Of a DNA stretch of 64,000 nt, positions 10,766 to 18,878 are shown one piece after another. The stretch comes from Planomicrobium sp. CPCC 101110 (lineage in GTDB: Bacteria; Bacillota; Bacilli; Bacillales_A; Planococcaceae). The stretch is taken from assembly GCF_007859395.1 (NCBI RefSeq), contig NZ_VOHD01000003.1, forward strand, positions 1,161,028 to 1,225,027. Direction: 5' to 3'. The position numbers were made by a program, and so were the translations under genes. Each line of letters begins with the position of its first letter. Positions within the stretch are counted from its first letter, which is position 1. The notes beneath the pieces are model-generated. The model saw only the letters and a program-made list of their open reading frames with translations. It had not been told where the DNA came from and searched no databases.

Positions 10766-11703
10766 TGGCTGAGAAATTACTGGAAATCAAAAACTTGAAA
10801 CAGCATTTCAACGTTGGAAAAGCGAATGAAGTCCGTGCAGTTGACGATATCAGTTTTGATATTTACAGAGGCGAGACATTGGGATTGGTTGGTGAATCAG
10901 GCTGTGGAAAATCCACGACTGGGCGCTCGATCATCCGGTTGTACGACGCTACATCAGGAGATGTTTTCTTCGAAGGCGAAAATGTCCATGGCAAAAAGTC
11001 GAAAAAAGACTTGAAAAAATTCAACCGCAGAATGCAGATGATCTTCCAAGATCCATATGCATCGCTGAACCCGCGGATGAAGGTAATGGATATTGTAGCT
11101 GAAGGCATCGATATCCACGGCTTGGCAAAAAATCAGGCGGAACGCAAGAAAATGGTCTTTGATTTGCTGGAAACTGTCGGATTGAACAAAGAACATGCCA
11201 ACCGCTATCCGCACGAATTTTCCGGTGGACAGCGCCAGCGTCTTGGAATTGCACGCGCTCTTGCAGTAGACCCGGAGTTCATCATTGCCGATGAGCCGAT
11301 TTCCGCTCTCGACGTTTCAATCCAAGCGCAAGTAGTCAACTTGCTAAAAGAACTGCAAGAAGAAAAAGGATTGACTTATTTGTTTATTGCCCATGACTTG
11401 TCGATGGTCAAATACATTTCCGACCGTATCGGGGTAATGTACTTCGGAAAATTAGTCGAACTGGCGCCGGCGGACGAATTGTACAGAAATCCGATGCATC
11501 CTTACACACAGTCATTGCTATCTGCAATTCCGCTGCCGGATCCGGACTATGAGCGCAACCGGGTACGGAAGTCTTATGATCCAGCATCCCACAACTATAC
11601 TGAAGGTGAAGATGTCCGCATGCGGGAAATTACCCCGGGCCATTTTGTCCAATGTTCAGAACGGGAATTTGAATCATTGAAAACTGCTGCAGCCCATATA
11701 TAA
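10762..11703 (+). CDS. oppF: Oligopeptide ABC transporter ATP-binding protein OppF
   Basis: Partner ATPase of OppD, 313 residues. Walker A GESGCGKS at 44-51, signature [10 protein letters not shown] near 153, Walker B FIIADEP near 175, and the family C-terminal region with [14 protein letters not shown]. Two adjacent ATG codons (10762 and 10765) are possible starts; GGGAGCAG precedes both. It is the last gene of the operon, closed by a strong terminator. Confidence 0.96.
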   Translation: MMAEKLLEIKNLKQHFNVGKANEVRAVDDISFDIYRGETLGLVGESGCGKSTTGRSIIRLYDATSGDVFFEGENVHGKKSKKDLKKFNRRMQMIFQDPYASLNPRMKVMDIVAEGIDIHGLAKNQAERKKMVFDLLETVGLNKEHANRYPHEFSGGQRQRLGIARALAVDPEFIIADEPISALDVSIQAQVVNLLKELQEEKGLTYLFIAHDLSMVKYISDRIGVMYFGKLVELAPADELYRNPMHPYTQSLLSAIPLPDPDYERNRVRKSYDPASHNYTEGEDVRMREITPGHFVQCSEREFESLKTAAAHI

Positions 11704-11708
11704 AGAAA

Positions 11709-11741
11709 AAGCAGCGCCAATAAGTTGGCGCTGCTTTTTTT
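11709..11741 (+). terminator. Terminator of the opp operon
   Basis: Eleven-base-pair stem agcagcgccaa / ttggcgctgct with loop taag and seven T. Confidence 0.92.
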
Positions 11742-11794
11742 AATGTTTTATTTTATCCAAATAGTGCTAAAATGGAAGGAGAATAGAAGAGAGG

Positions 11795-13009
11795 ATGAAT
11801 GGCATCATGAAATGGATCAAGTGGACTGCCGCCAGCGCGTTGGCTTTGAGTATGCTCAGCACACCGTCTGTTTTAGCGGCAGAAGGGGAAGCGGCAGAGT
11901 TTACAACACGTACATACGATGCAATTAGCATCGACACGAAATTATTGGCTGCTTCACAACTTTATAAATATGATTCCGGCCTTACTTTCGAATATCCCGA
12001 TGCTGTCCGCGGCATTTTCGTTACTGCACATTCTGCAGGCGGTGAGCGATTCAATAAATTAGTGGACTTGGTGGATTCCACTGATTTGAATGCGATGGTC
12101 ATTGATATCAAAGAAGATCTTGGCTATCTGACGTACATTCCAAAAGAAGATTCCGAATTAGCAAAGTTGGATATTGGCCAGCCATTTATCAAAGACCCGC
12201 GAAAAATGCTTGAAGTATTGGAAGAAAAAGAAATTTATCCCATTGCCCGCGTAGTAGTATTCAAAGACTCGGTGCTTGCCAAAGAAAAGCCGGAACTGTC
12301 ATTTGTGGATGGAGATTCAGTTTGGAAAAATGGCAGGGGAGAGTCTTTCGTAAATCCTTTTTTGAAAGAAGTATGGGATTATAATGTCCAAATCGCCATC
12401 GAAGCAGCTAAGCTTGGATTCAAAGAAATCCAGTTCGATTACGTGCGTTTTCCGGAAGGGTTCGAAAACCGTGCGGATACGCTCAAGTATTCAATGGGTG
12501 AATATGAAGACTCCAAACTTGATCCGGTTCAGCGCCGGGTTGAAGCCGTAACGGATTTTGTAGCCTATGCCCGTGAACAATTGAAACCTTACGATGTGGA
12601 AGTTTCAGTGGATATTTTCGGTTACTCCGCTACATTGCCCGAAGCGCCAGGCATCGGACAGAACTTCTCAAAAATATCCGAAAATGTGGATGTGATTTCA
12701 TCCATGATTTATCCGAGCCATTGGACCTCGTATTTCGGGATTGCAAAGCCCGACTTGGAGCCGTATAAATTAGTGGCTGAATACGCAAAGGTCGAGAACA
12801 AAAAATTGGGGGAGCTAAAAGATCCTCCTGTTTCGCGGCCATGGCTGCAAGATTTCACCGCTTCGTATCTCGGCAGTGGGAACTATAAGAATTATGGGAA
12901 AGCGGAAGTGGAAGCGCAAATAAAAGCGCTGAAAGACAATGGCATTGATGAGTACCTGCTGTGGAATGCCGGCAATACCTATTCTGAAGGTGTAGATTAT
13001 ACCCCTTGA
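11795..13009 (+). CDS. Putative secreted glycoside hydrolase (DUF4015 type)
   Basis: Predicted exported protein of 404 residues with an N-terminal signal peptide (basic KWIKW, hydrophobic core, cleavage near VLAAEG). The rest resembles the putative glycosyl hydrolase domain DUF4015: RGIFVTAHSAGG near the start, VIDIKEDLGYL, the barrel strand EIQFDYVRFPEGF, and a C-terminal WLQDFTA and LLWNAGNTY. Substrate unknown; cell wall or exopolysaccharide glycans are plausible. ATG 11795 has GAGAGG too close. The ATG at 11807 has it 12 bases away, so the start may be four codons later. Monocistronic, with its own terminator. Confidence 0.8.
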   Translation: MNGIMKWIKWTAASALALSMLSTPSVLAAEGEAAEFTTRTYDAISIDTKLLAASQLYKYDSGLTFEYPDAVRGIFVTAHSAGGERFNKLVDLVDSTDLNAMVIDIKEDLGYLTYIPKEDSELAKLDIGQPFIKDPRKMLEVLEEKEIYPIARVVVFKDSVLAKEKPELSFVDGDSVWKNGRGESFVNPFLKEVWDYNVQIAIEAAKLGFKEIQFDYVRFPEGFENRADTLKYSMGEYEDSKLDPVQRRVEAVTDFVAYAREQLKPYDVEVSVDIFGYSATLPEAPGIGQNFSKISENVDVISSMIYPSHWTSYFGIAKPDLEPYKLVAEYAKVENKKLGELKDPPVSRPWLQDFTASYLGSGNYKNYGKAEVEAQIKALKDNGIDEYLLWNAGNTYSEGVDYTP

Positions 13010-13022
13010 TTCAACAATCGAG

Positions 13023-13059
13023 AAAAAAGAGCCAATCCTACAGGATCGGTTCTTTTTTT
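13023..13059 (+). terminator. Terminator after the glycoside hydrolase gene
   Basis: Imperfect stem gagccaatcct / aggatcggttc followed by eight T. Confidence 0.8.
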
Positions 13060-13283
13060 ATGAAACTTAATAGCTTTAAAAACGTACTATAAGTATAAGG
13101 ATAATTTTCAAGAAGAAAATGTAATTGAGAATAAAAAAATACAGAAACATGTTTAAACGCAGATGGCCGCGGGTACAAAAAGGTATACTAGAAGAAGCCA
13201 AAAATATTTAACGATAATGTGACAATCCTTATATCTATTTTAAGTTTTTTGTCAATAGTATATTCATTTTTCGCTAAGTATTG

Positions 13284-13289
13284 TATAAT
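13284..13289 (+). promoter_or_regulatory. -10 element of the spx promoter region
   Basis: Perfect TATAAT 90 bases upstream of spx within an AT-rich 300-base gap. No convincing -35 at the right distance. The region also has TTGTCA at 13249-13254, which is not correctly spaced. The rest of the gap from 13060 shows no gene. Confidence 0.4.
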
Positions 13290-13379
13290 GAATGTAAAGC
13301 CTCTAGATTATACTGATTCTTATTTGATAATAGATTATTTTGTATTCTCTTGATATTCGAAAGGAAGTGTTCAATTATG

Positions 13380-13775
13380 ATGGTAACTTTATTTACTTCT
13401 CCAAGCTGTACTTCGTGTCGTAAAGCAAAAGCCTGGTTAGAAGAACATGAAATTCCATATACAGAACGCAATATTTTTTCTGAGCCATTAACAATCAGTG
13501 AAATCAAAGAAATTTTGCGTATGACTGAAGATGGAACGGATGAAATTATTTCGACTCGTTCGAAGATTTTCCAAAAATTGAATGTAGATGTTGAAAGTTT
13601 ACCGCTTCAACGTTTATATGAATTGATTCAAGAGCATCCTGGATTGCTTCGCCGTCCGATTATCATGGATGAAAAGCGTTTGCAGGTCGGATACAACGAA
13701 GACGAAATTCGCCGTTTCCTACCACGCAAAGTTAGAGCATACCAGTTGCTTGAAGCACAGCGTTTGGTAAACTGA
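13380..13775 (+). CDS. spx: Transcriptional regulator Spx
   Basis: ArsC/Spx-family protein that binds the alpha subunit C-terminal domain of RNA polymerase and reprograms transcription under thiol and oxidative stress. 131 residues, the same length as B. subtilis Spx and nearly colinear with it. The redox CxxC switch is at Cys10 and Cys13; the conserved GLLRRPI segment and [18 protein letters not shown] tail are present. AAGGAAG precedes two successive ATG codons (13377, 13380); the second gives the family start MVTL. Spx is degraded by ClpXP with the YjbH adaptor, which is encoded 4.3 kb downstream. Confidence 0.97.
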   Translation: MVTLFTSPSCTSCRKAKAWLEEHEIPYTERNIFSEPLTISEIKEILRMTEDGTDEIISTRSKIFQKLNVDVESLPLQRLYELIQEHPGLLRRPIIMDEKRLQVGYNEDEIRRFLPRKVRAYQLLEAQRLVN

Positions 13776-13783
13776 CATAAGCT

Positions 13784-13838
13784 AAAAAGCTGTCCGGTCT
13801 TTATGACACCTCATAATGGATCCTAGGGCAGCTTTTCT
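13784..13838 (+). terminator. Terminator after spx
   Basis: aaagctgtcc / gggcagcttt stem with a roughly 30-base loop and a short T-run. The loop can fold further. Confidence 0.6.
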
Positions 13839-13943
13839 GTATTCTATACTGTTGCAATTGTTTGTTAATTCAACTAGACTACTATTTACTTGAAGCCCAA
13901 AATGCTTTCAGGCAGAAACTTTTATTTTAGGCTTTAAAAAAGA

Positions 13944-13993
13944 TATAATTAAGACAGCAACACTGCACGACTTATGAGGAAGTCCTCTTAGTC
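13944..13993 (+). promoter_or_regulatory. mecA promoter (-10) and leader hairpin
   Basis: TATAAT at 13944-13949 is followed by an imperfect hairpin (gacttatgagga at 13969-13980 opposite tcctcttagtc at 13983-13993), 28 bases before the mecA start. The hairpin has no T-run, so it may act on translation or stability rather than end transcription. Confidence 0.4.
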
Positions 13994-14021
13994 CAATTCG
14001 AAAGGAAAGGAGAGGTGTAAA

Positions 14022-14678
14022 ATGGAAATAGAACGCATTAATGATAATACAGTGAAATTTTACATTTCCTATCTAGACGTAGAAGAGCGTGGGTTTAGTC
14101 GTGATGAAATCTGGTTTAACAGAGACAAGAGTGAAGAGCTTTTCTGGGAAATGATGGATGAAGTCAACGAGGAAGCTGACTTTGTCATGGAAGGTCCTCT
14201 CTGGATACAAGTCCAAGCAATGGATAAGGGACTTGAAGTAACAGTTACAAAAGCTCAACTTACGAAAGATGGGCAAAAACTAGATTTGCCTGATGATATA
14301 GATGACCGTCGTAAAATGTTTTCGAGTGATGATGCAGCAGCACCGGAATTTGACGAGTTTGAACCTGTATTTGATGAGCCGGACTTTAAGAAACTGGAAT
14401 ACACATTTGTATTTTCAGAAGTAGATGAATTGCTGCCGATCGCCCGCAGGTTGATGTATGTGCCGATTGAAACTGCTCTCTATCATTTTGAAAACAAATA
14501 TTATCTGTACGCCAGCTTTGATGAAATCTTACATTCAGATGATGACGTTAAAAATAATATAAGCGTGTTTACCGAATACCTGCAAACATCGCCTGTCACT
14601 ATCCATCGTTTAGAAGAGTATGGGAAAGAAATTTTTAAAGAAGATGCACTATCCAATGTGCTGCATTATTTCGGATAA
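14022..14678 (+). CDS. mecA: Clp adaptor protein MecA
   Basis: Adaptor that delivers substrates such as ComK to the ClpCP protease and regulates competence; 218 residues. The N-terminal substrate-binding domain starts MEIERINDNTVKFYISY. An acidic linker at about residues 105-125 precedes the C-terminal ClpC-binding domain (YTFVFSEVDELL, YHFENKYYLY). GGAGAGGTG lies 7 bases upstream of the ATG. Located between spx and coiA as in Bacillus, with its own promoter and terminator. Confidence 0.96.
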   Translation: MEIERINDNTVKFYISYLDVEERGFSRDEIWFNRDKSEELFWEMMDEVNEEADFVMEGPLWIQVQAMDKGLEVTVTKAQLTKDGQKLDLPDDIDDRRKMFSSDDAAAPEFDEFEPVFDEPDFKKLEYTFVFSEVDELLPIARRLMYVPIETALYHFENKYYLYASFDEILHSDDDVKNNISVFTEYLQTSPVTIHRLEEYGKEIFKEDALSNVLHYFG

Positions 14679-14704
14679 GGCCTCCTTTTGGAGGTCTTTT
14701 TTTA
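14675..14704 (+). terminator. Terminator after mecA
   Basis: aaggcctcc / ggaggtctt stem with loop tttt and eight T. Confidence 0.85.
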
Positions 14705-14731
14705 TTGTCTTTTTATGGAAGTTTTCTTACA

Positions 14732-15835
14732 ATGGACAAAAGGAGAGTGATTTGTATTTTAGTGGCAGCTACAAAAGATGGTGGGTTGTTTTATCTGATT
14801 CGGCCATATGCTAAAGAAGAGCTGGCAATCATCAAAAAAAGCTCGCAATTTTATTGTCCCGTATGTGGCTCTTCGGTCATCATGAAAATTGGTGAAGTTA
14901 AACTTCCGCATTTTTCCCATAAATCCCTTTCTCGCTGTGATTCCTATAGTGAGCCAGAGTCCTCGCTGCATCTTCAAGGAAAAAATCTGCTTTTTCAATT
15001 CTTCAAATCTCAAAACCTCCCAGTAGAACTCGAAAAATATCTTCCGGCTATTCGCCAAAGGGCCGACTTGCTTGTCGATGGTCACATTGCAGTTGAATTT
15101 CAGTGCAGTTCGATCCCCGCCTCTCAAATTGCCGGCAGATCCAATGGATACTCCAGGTTAGGCATGTCCGCAATTTGGATTGGAGGGCTGGCAGAACCTA
15201 TAATAGAAGGCATTCAAAAGCTAAAGCTGACAGGAGGGAAAAAGGAGATGTTTCGCCAAAAACAGAAGAATCCCTATCTCCTATTATTTATGCCGGAGGA
15301 AAACCGCTTTTATTATTTGTCCAACTTGATTTATATCAGCGGCAGCCAATGGATTGGAAAAGTAAAGTCGCTCGCTGCCTCAAAGCAGCAATATCCTTTT
15401 GCGGTTCCCAAGCGAATGACATTGAAAGAATTTGAAATTATGTATTGTTTATTTTATCAGTCCCGGAAAAAGTTTGTGTCTTCCCAAGTTTATGCGAAAA
15501 ACAGAGTGCAAAATCCGTTTTGGAGAAGCTGCTATGAGTTGAGGCTGGATGTCCGAGATTTGCCGGATGCGATTGGGGTCCCGATGAAAAATGCTGAATT
15601 TATCCTTTGCAATGCGGTATTATGGCAATTGCAAGCGGTTGAAGGAGCCCGGAAAGGAATGTCAGCAGCATCTTTGGTCCAGTCGGGAAAACTTCCGGTT
15701 CATCCATCTTTTCGGGCAGAAGCGGAGACGCTTATAAAGTCTTATTTGTCTGTCTATGATATGTTGAAAGAGCAGCGGGTGGGAGAAATTGGCTTTTTGA
15801 ATCTTCTATATGATTTTCATTGCAAAACCTTATGA
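14732..15835 (+). CDS. coiA: Competence protein CoiA family
   Basis: CoiA-like protein linked to natural transformation, needed in Bacillus and Streptococcus to process internalised DNA. About 367 residues. A zinc-finger-like CPVCG with a later HFSHKS and SRC lies near residues 47-72. The nuclease-like core RADLLVDG...AVEFQCS near 118-135 matches the PD-(D/E)xK-type motif of the family. The start is uncertain: ATG 14732 has no ribosome site, while AAAGGAG at 14739-14745 points to a start between 14747 and 14762 (GTG). The mecA–coiA–pepF order supports the call. Confidence 0.85.
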   Translation: MDKRRVICILVAATKDGGLFYLIRPYAKEELAIIKKSSQFYCPVCGSSVIMKIGEVKLPHFSHKSLSRCDSYSEPESSLHLQGKNLLFQFFKSQNLPVELEKYLPAIRQRADLLVDGHIAVEFQCSSIPASQIAGRSNGYSRLGMSAIWIGGLAEPIIEGIQKLKLTGGKKEMFRQKQKNPYLLLFMPEENRFYYLSNLIYISGSQWIGKVKSLAASKQQYPFAVPKRMTLKEFEIMYCLFYQSRKKFVSSQVYAKNRVQNPFWRSCYELRLDVRDLPDAIGVPMKNAEFILCNAVLWQLQAVEGARKGMSAASLVQSGKLPVHPSFRAEAETLIKSYLSVYDMLKEQRVGEIGFLNLLYDFHCKTL

Positions 15836-15895
15836 AAATTGAGAAAATATTAAGTAGTTCGATTCCCTAAAGAAAGGGAAAAAGGAGGAAATAGA

Positions 15896-17704
15896 ATGGC
15901 AAATAAAACATTGACGCGAAATGAGATACCTACTGAACTGACTTGGAAGCTCGAAGATATTTTTGAAACTGATGAAGCATGGGAAGCAGAGTTCAGGGAA
16001 GTGGCGGCGCTTGCGGAGAAGTCTGGTTCATACCAAGGAAAATTAAAAGACGGTGCTGAAGCTTTGTATGAGGTTTTGGTTTACAGAGACGAATTATACG
16101 AACGCGTCCAGAAACTTTATACATATTCACATATGCGCTATGACCAGGATACCACGAATTCTAAATACCAAGCGATGGACAGCCGCATGAAGTCGTTGTA
16201 CGCCAAAATATCGGCAGGCATGTCGTTTCTGACCCCGGAAATCCTGGAAATGGATGAATCTGTCCTTAACAGCTATGTAGAAGGCCACGAGGGCTTAGGT
16301 TTATACAAACAGGCATTGGATGAACTGAACTCCATGCGGCCGCATGTACTGCCCGCAGAACAGGAATCCTTGCTGGCCCAGCTTGCAGAGGTTTCAGGTG
16401 CATCTTCGGAAACGTTCGGCATGCTGAACAATGCAGACTTGGAATTCCCGGCCATTGAAAACGAAAAAGGCGAACAAGTGCAAATCACGCACGGAAATTA
16501 TAGCAAGCTGCTGGAAAGCAAAGACCGTCGTGTCCGGGAAGCCGCTTTCAAAGCTGTTTACGAGACATATGGGAAATTCCGCAATACGTTTGCATCCACA
16601 CTTTCAGGAAACGTAAAACGTGACAACGTCAATGCGCGCATCCGGAAATTTGAATCTGCCCGCCAAGCTGCTTTGGCAGACAATCATATCCCGGAAACTG
16701 TATACGATAACCTGATTGAAACCGTTCATAACAATTTGCACTTGCTCCATCGCTATGCAGCGCTTCGAAAAGAAGTGCTGGGAGTCGATCAAGTTCATAT
16801 GTACGATATGTATACGCCGCTTGTGCAAGAAGTGGAGATGGAAATTCCTTATGAAAAAGCGACTGATTTAGTGCTTAAAGGCTTGGATGCTCTCGGAGAA
16901 GAATATACAAGCATTGTCGAAACGGGCATAAACAATCGTTGGGTGGATGTCAAAGAAAACAAAGGGAAGCGCAGCGGCGCATATTCTTCAGGAGCGTACG
17001 GAACCAATCCATACATTTTGATGAATTGGCAGGATAATGTGAACAATTTGTTTACACTGGCGCATGAATTCGGCCATAGTGTCCATAGCCACTATACACG
17101 CAGTTCCCAGCCTTTCGTTTATGGAAACTATTCGATTTTTGTGGCAGAAGTGGCTTCTACTTGCAACGAAGCCCTATTGAACGAATATATGGTAAAGACG
17201 ACCGAAGATGACCAGGAGCGCATATACCTCCTAAATTACTGGCTGGACGGTTTTAGGGGCACAGTATTCCGCCAGACAATGTTCGCTGAATTTGAGCATT
17301 TGATCCATCAGATGGACCAGAATGGCGAAGCGTTGACGGCCGACCGTTTAACGGAAGTCTATTATGAGCTGAACAAAAAGTATTTTGGCGAAGATGTGGC
17401 AGTAGATGAAGAAATCGGGTTGGAATGGGCGCGCATTCCGCATTTCTACTATAATTATTACGTATATCAATATGCAACTGGATTTAGTGCGGCAACTGCT
17501 CTGAGCAAGGGAATTTTAGAAGAAGGGCAGCCGGCAGTCGATCGCTATATCAATGAATTCTTGAAGGCAGGAAGTTCCGACTATCCGATTGAAGTCTTGA
17601 AAAAAGCAGGGGTCGACATGACTTCTTCCCAACCGATAGAAGAAGCATGCCAAGTTTTTGAGCAAAAACTGAATGAGCTGGAAAAGTTGCTTTTGAAAAA
17701 ATAA
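15896..17704 (+). CDS. pepF: Oligoendopeptidase F
   Basis: Cytoplasmic zinc metallopeptidase of family M3 that cuts oligopeptides, such as those imported by Opp; 602 residues, normal length. The zinc site HEFGH (in LAHEFGHSVHSHY) lies near residue 387, with the distal Glu ligand in FVAEVASTCNE. The M3 C-terminal helical region is intact. AAGGAGG lies 7 bases before ATG. It is preceded by coiA and followed by RoxS/RsaE, the same setting as in staphylococci. Confidence 0.97.
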   Translation: MANKTLTRNEIPTELTWKLEDIFETDEAWEAEFREVAALAEKSGSYQGKLKDGAEALYEVLVYRDELYERVQKLYTYSHMRYDQDTTNSKYQAMDSRMKSLYAKISAGMSFLTPEILEMDESVLNSYVEGHEGLGLYKQALDELNSMRPHVLPAEQESLLAQLAEVSGASSETFGMLNNADLEFPAIENEKGEQVQITHGNYSKLLESKDRRVREAAFKAVYETYGKFRNTFASTLSGNVKRDNVNARIRKFESARQAALADNHIPETVYDNLIETVHNNLHLLHRYAALRKEVLGVDQVHMYDMYTPLVQEVEMEIPYEKATDLVLKGLDALGEEYTSIVETGINNRWVDVKENKGKRSGAYSSGAYGTNPYILMNWQDNVNNLFTLAHEFGHSVHSHYTRSSQPFVYGNYSIFVAEVASTCNEALLNEYMVKTTEDDQERIYLLNYWLDGFRGTVFRQTMFAEFEHLIHQMDQNGEALTADRLTEVYYELNKKYFGEDVAVDEEIGLEWARIPHFYYNYYVYQYATGFSAATALSKGILEEGQPAVDRYINEFLKAGSSDYPIEVLKKAGVDMTSSQPIEEACQVFEQKLNELEKLLLKK

Positions 17705-17706
17705 AG

Positions 17707-17752
17707 GAAAAGGAGAAGGGAAAAGATTTTTTTCACTTCTCCTTTTTATTTT
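17707..17752 (+). terminator. Terminator after pepF
   Basis: aaaaggagaag (17708-17718) pairs with cttctcctttt (17736-17746) and is followed by T-rich sequence. Confidence 0.75.
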
Positions 17753-17801
17753 CTTAAAATAACTTTGGAGATATAGGGGATTGATTCATGAGTGATGGTT
17801 T

Positions 17802-17861
17802 TTGACAAATTTGTGAAATTGCATGTGAAAGATTGTGTTAACTATTATTTCATGATAAGGT
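17802..17861 (+). promoter_or_regulatory. Upstream region of RoxS/RsaE with TGTGAAA repeats
   Basis: TTGACA at 17802-17807 and TTGTGT at 17833-17838 are possible -35 boxes; GATAAG at 17854-17859 is a plausible -10. TGTGAAA occurs at 17812-17818 and 17824-17830, with TGTGTTA at 17834-17840. These resemble half-sites of redox regulators (Rex, or the SrrA/ResD type), which control this RNA in S. aureus and B. subtilis. Which protein binds here is inference. Confidence 0.5.
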
Positions 17862-17866
17862 TAAGG

Positions 17867-17980
17867 TGTGAAATAAATCACATACAAACATACACCCCTT
17901 TGTTTGAGCGTGAACATTTCTCCCATCCCCTTTGTGTAATGGAAAAGGCCTCTTCCGGACGTGGAAGGGGCCTTTTCTCG
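17867..17980 (+). ncRNA. roxS: Small regulatory RNA RoxS (RsaE)
   Basis: Recognised by close match to my memory of S. aureus RsaE. The same opening GAAATAAATCACATA is followed by ACAAACATA, CCCCTTTGTTTGA, TTTCTCCCATCCCC and TTTGTGTAA, ending in a hairpin (14-bp stem 17943-17956 / 17963-17976). The unpaired C-rich segments are the seed regions that pair with Shine-Dalgarno sequences of metabolic and redox mRNAs. Its position between pepF and yjbH is the conserved one. The terminal T-run is short (TTTTCTCG). The start near 17867 is estimated from the family. Confidence 0.9.
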
Positions 17981-18040
17981 TGGGTGGAGATCCCAGTTTT
18001 AAGCAAAAAAGAAATATGGCTTATAAACAGCGGCAGTTCT

Positions 18041-18096
18041 ATGGAAACTAAGATAACCTATCCGCCAGTTGGCGGATAGGTTATTTTAGTTTCCAT
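18041..18096 (-). terminator. Long hairpin terminator overlapping the end of yjbH
   Basis: ataacctatccgcc (18053-18066) pairs perfectly with 18071-18084 around loop agtt. The outer arms 18043-18052 and 18085-18094 add ten more pairs with one mismatch. The yjbH stop codon (18081-18083) and last codons lie inside the stem. There is no good T-run on either strand. Confidence 0.6.
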
Positions 18097-18878
18097 AATG
18101 TATCTTCAGCTAAACTGATTCGCTCTAATTTTTGCTGGAGCATCTGCTTTTTCAGCTCACGTTCGGCTGTCTGTTCGGAAATATTGTAGATTGAAGCAAT
18201 TTCTCTTGTTGCCAAAGTGGAATATCTGGAAAAAAGTTCATCCATAGAAGGAGGATTCTGCTTGTTCAAGCTTTTAGTTCCCAGCATTTCCTGCAAGATG
18301 GTTTGATAGACGTTGTAAGGATAAAGGCCGGATACTTTCACGCCTTCGTCTTCGATGCATTCGTTGAAGAAAACGATGCTTGGGACCTCGTTGACTTCCA
18401 TTTCACGGGTGATCTGCAGATCGCATTGAAAAGCTTTCGCTGTATGCACCGAGTGGAAGTCACGCTTGAATTCTTCCTGGTCCAATTCAGCTTCCCCAGC
18501 TATTTCCAATAAAATAGAATAACAAGACACGTCTTTTGTCTTTAGCAACAAGTATTCCTGCATTTTATGCAAGAAGCGGTTTCCTGCCCGCTTGCCTTGA
18601 AGTTCGGCAGCTTTCACCGCTACAGAAGCCAGCACGGGATGGGAGAGATTATCAACATCAATAATTGACGTTTTGCCGATTGAATTCAAATTAGTAAGTT
18701 TAGTGCTCAATACAATCTGCATTGAGAAATAATGGCCATATTCAATTTGCAATTTACGGATGATTGCTTGAAGTTCCCAGCACTGAGAGTTGAGCGGATC
18801 CATGAAAATATACAATTCCAAGGGTTTGAGCGCGCTCGATTTTTCAGGGGTCTCCGGGAAAAGCTCTGTATTGCTCAC
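18081..18878 (-). CDS. spxH: ClpXP adaptor protein SpxH (YjbH), DsbA-like
   Basis: Thioredoxin-fold adaptor that presents Spx to ClpXP; 265 residues, shorter than B. subtilis YjbH. The DsbA-like start LELYIFMDPLNSQCWELQ is clear, but the first Cys of the CxxC found in B. subtilis (DPLCPECW) is Asn here, leaving a single Cys. The middle shows AAELQGKRAGNRFLHKMQE and a cis-Pro-like NEVPSIVFFN. It overlaps the globin gene by 4 bases, so the two are cotranscribed. Spx itself lies 4.3 kb away. Confidence 0.92.
   Translation of the reverse strand: MSNTELFPETPEKSSALKPLELYIFMDPLNSQCWELQAIIRKLQIEYGHYFSMQIVLSTKLTNLNSIGKTSIIDVDNLSHPVLASVAVKAAELQGKRAGNRFLHKMQEYLLLKTKDVSCYSILLEIAGEAELDQEEFKRDFHSVHTAKAFQCDLQITREMEVNEVPSIVFFNECIEDEGVKVSGLYPYNVYQTILQEMLGTKSLNKQNPPSMDELFSRYSTLATREIASIYNISEQTAERELKKQMLQQKLERISLAEDTLWKLK

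Noticed and set aside
17792-18079. Open frame of 95 codons between pepF and spxH
   Set aside because: It covers the RoxS/RsaE RNA and its terminator stem; the conserved RNA explains the sequence and there is no ribosome site.
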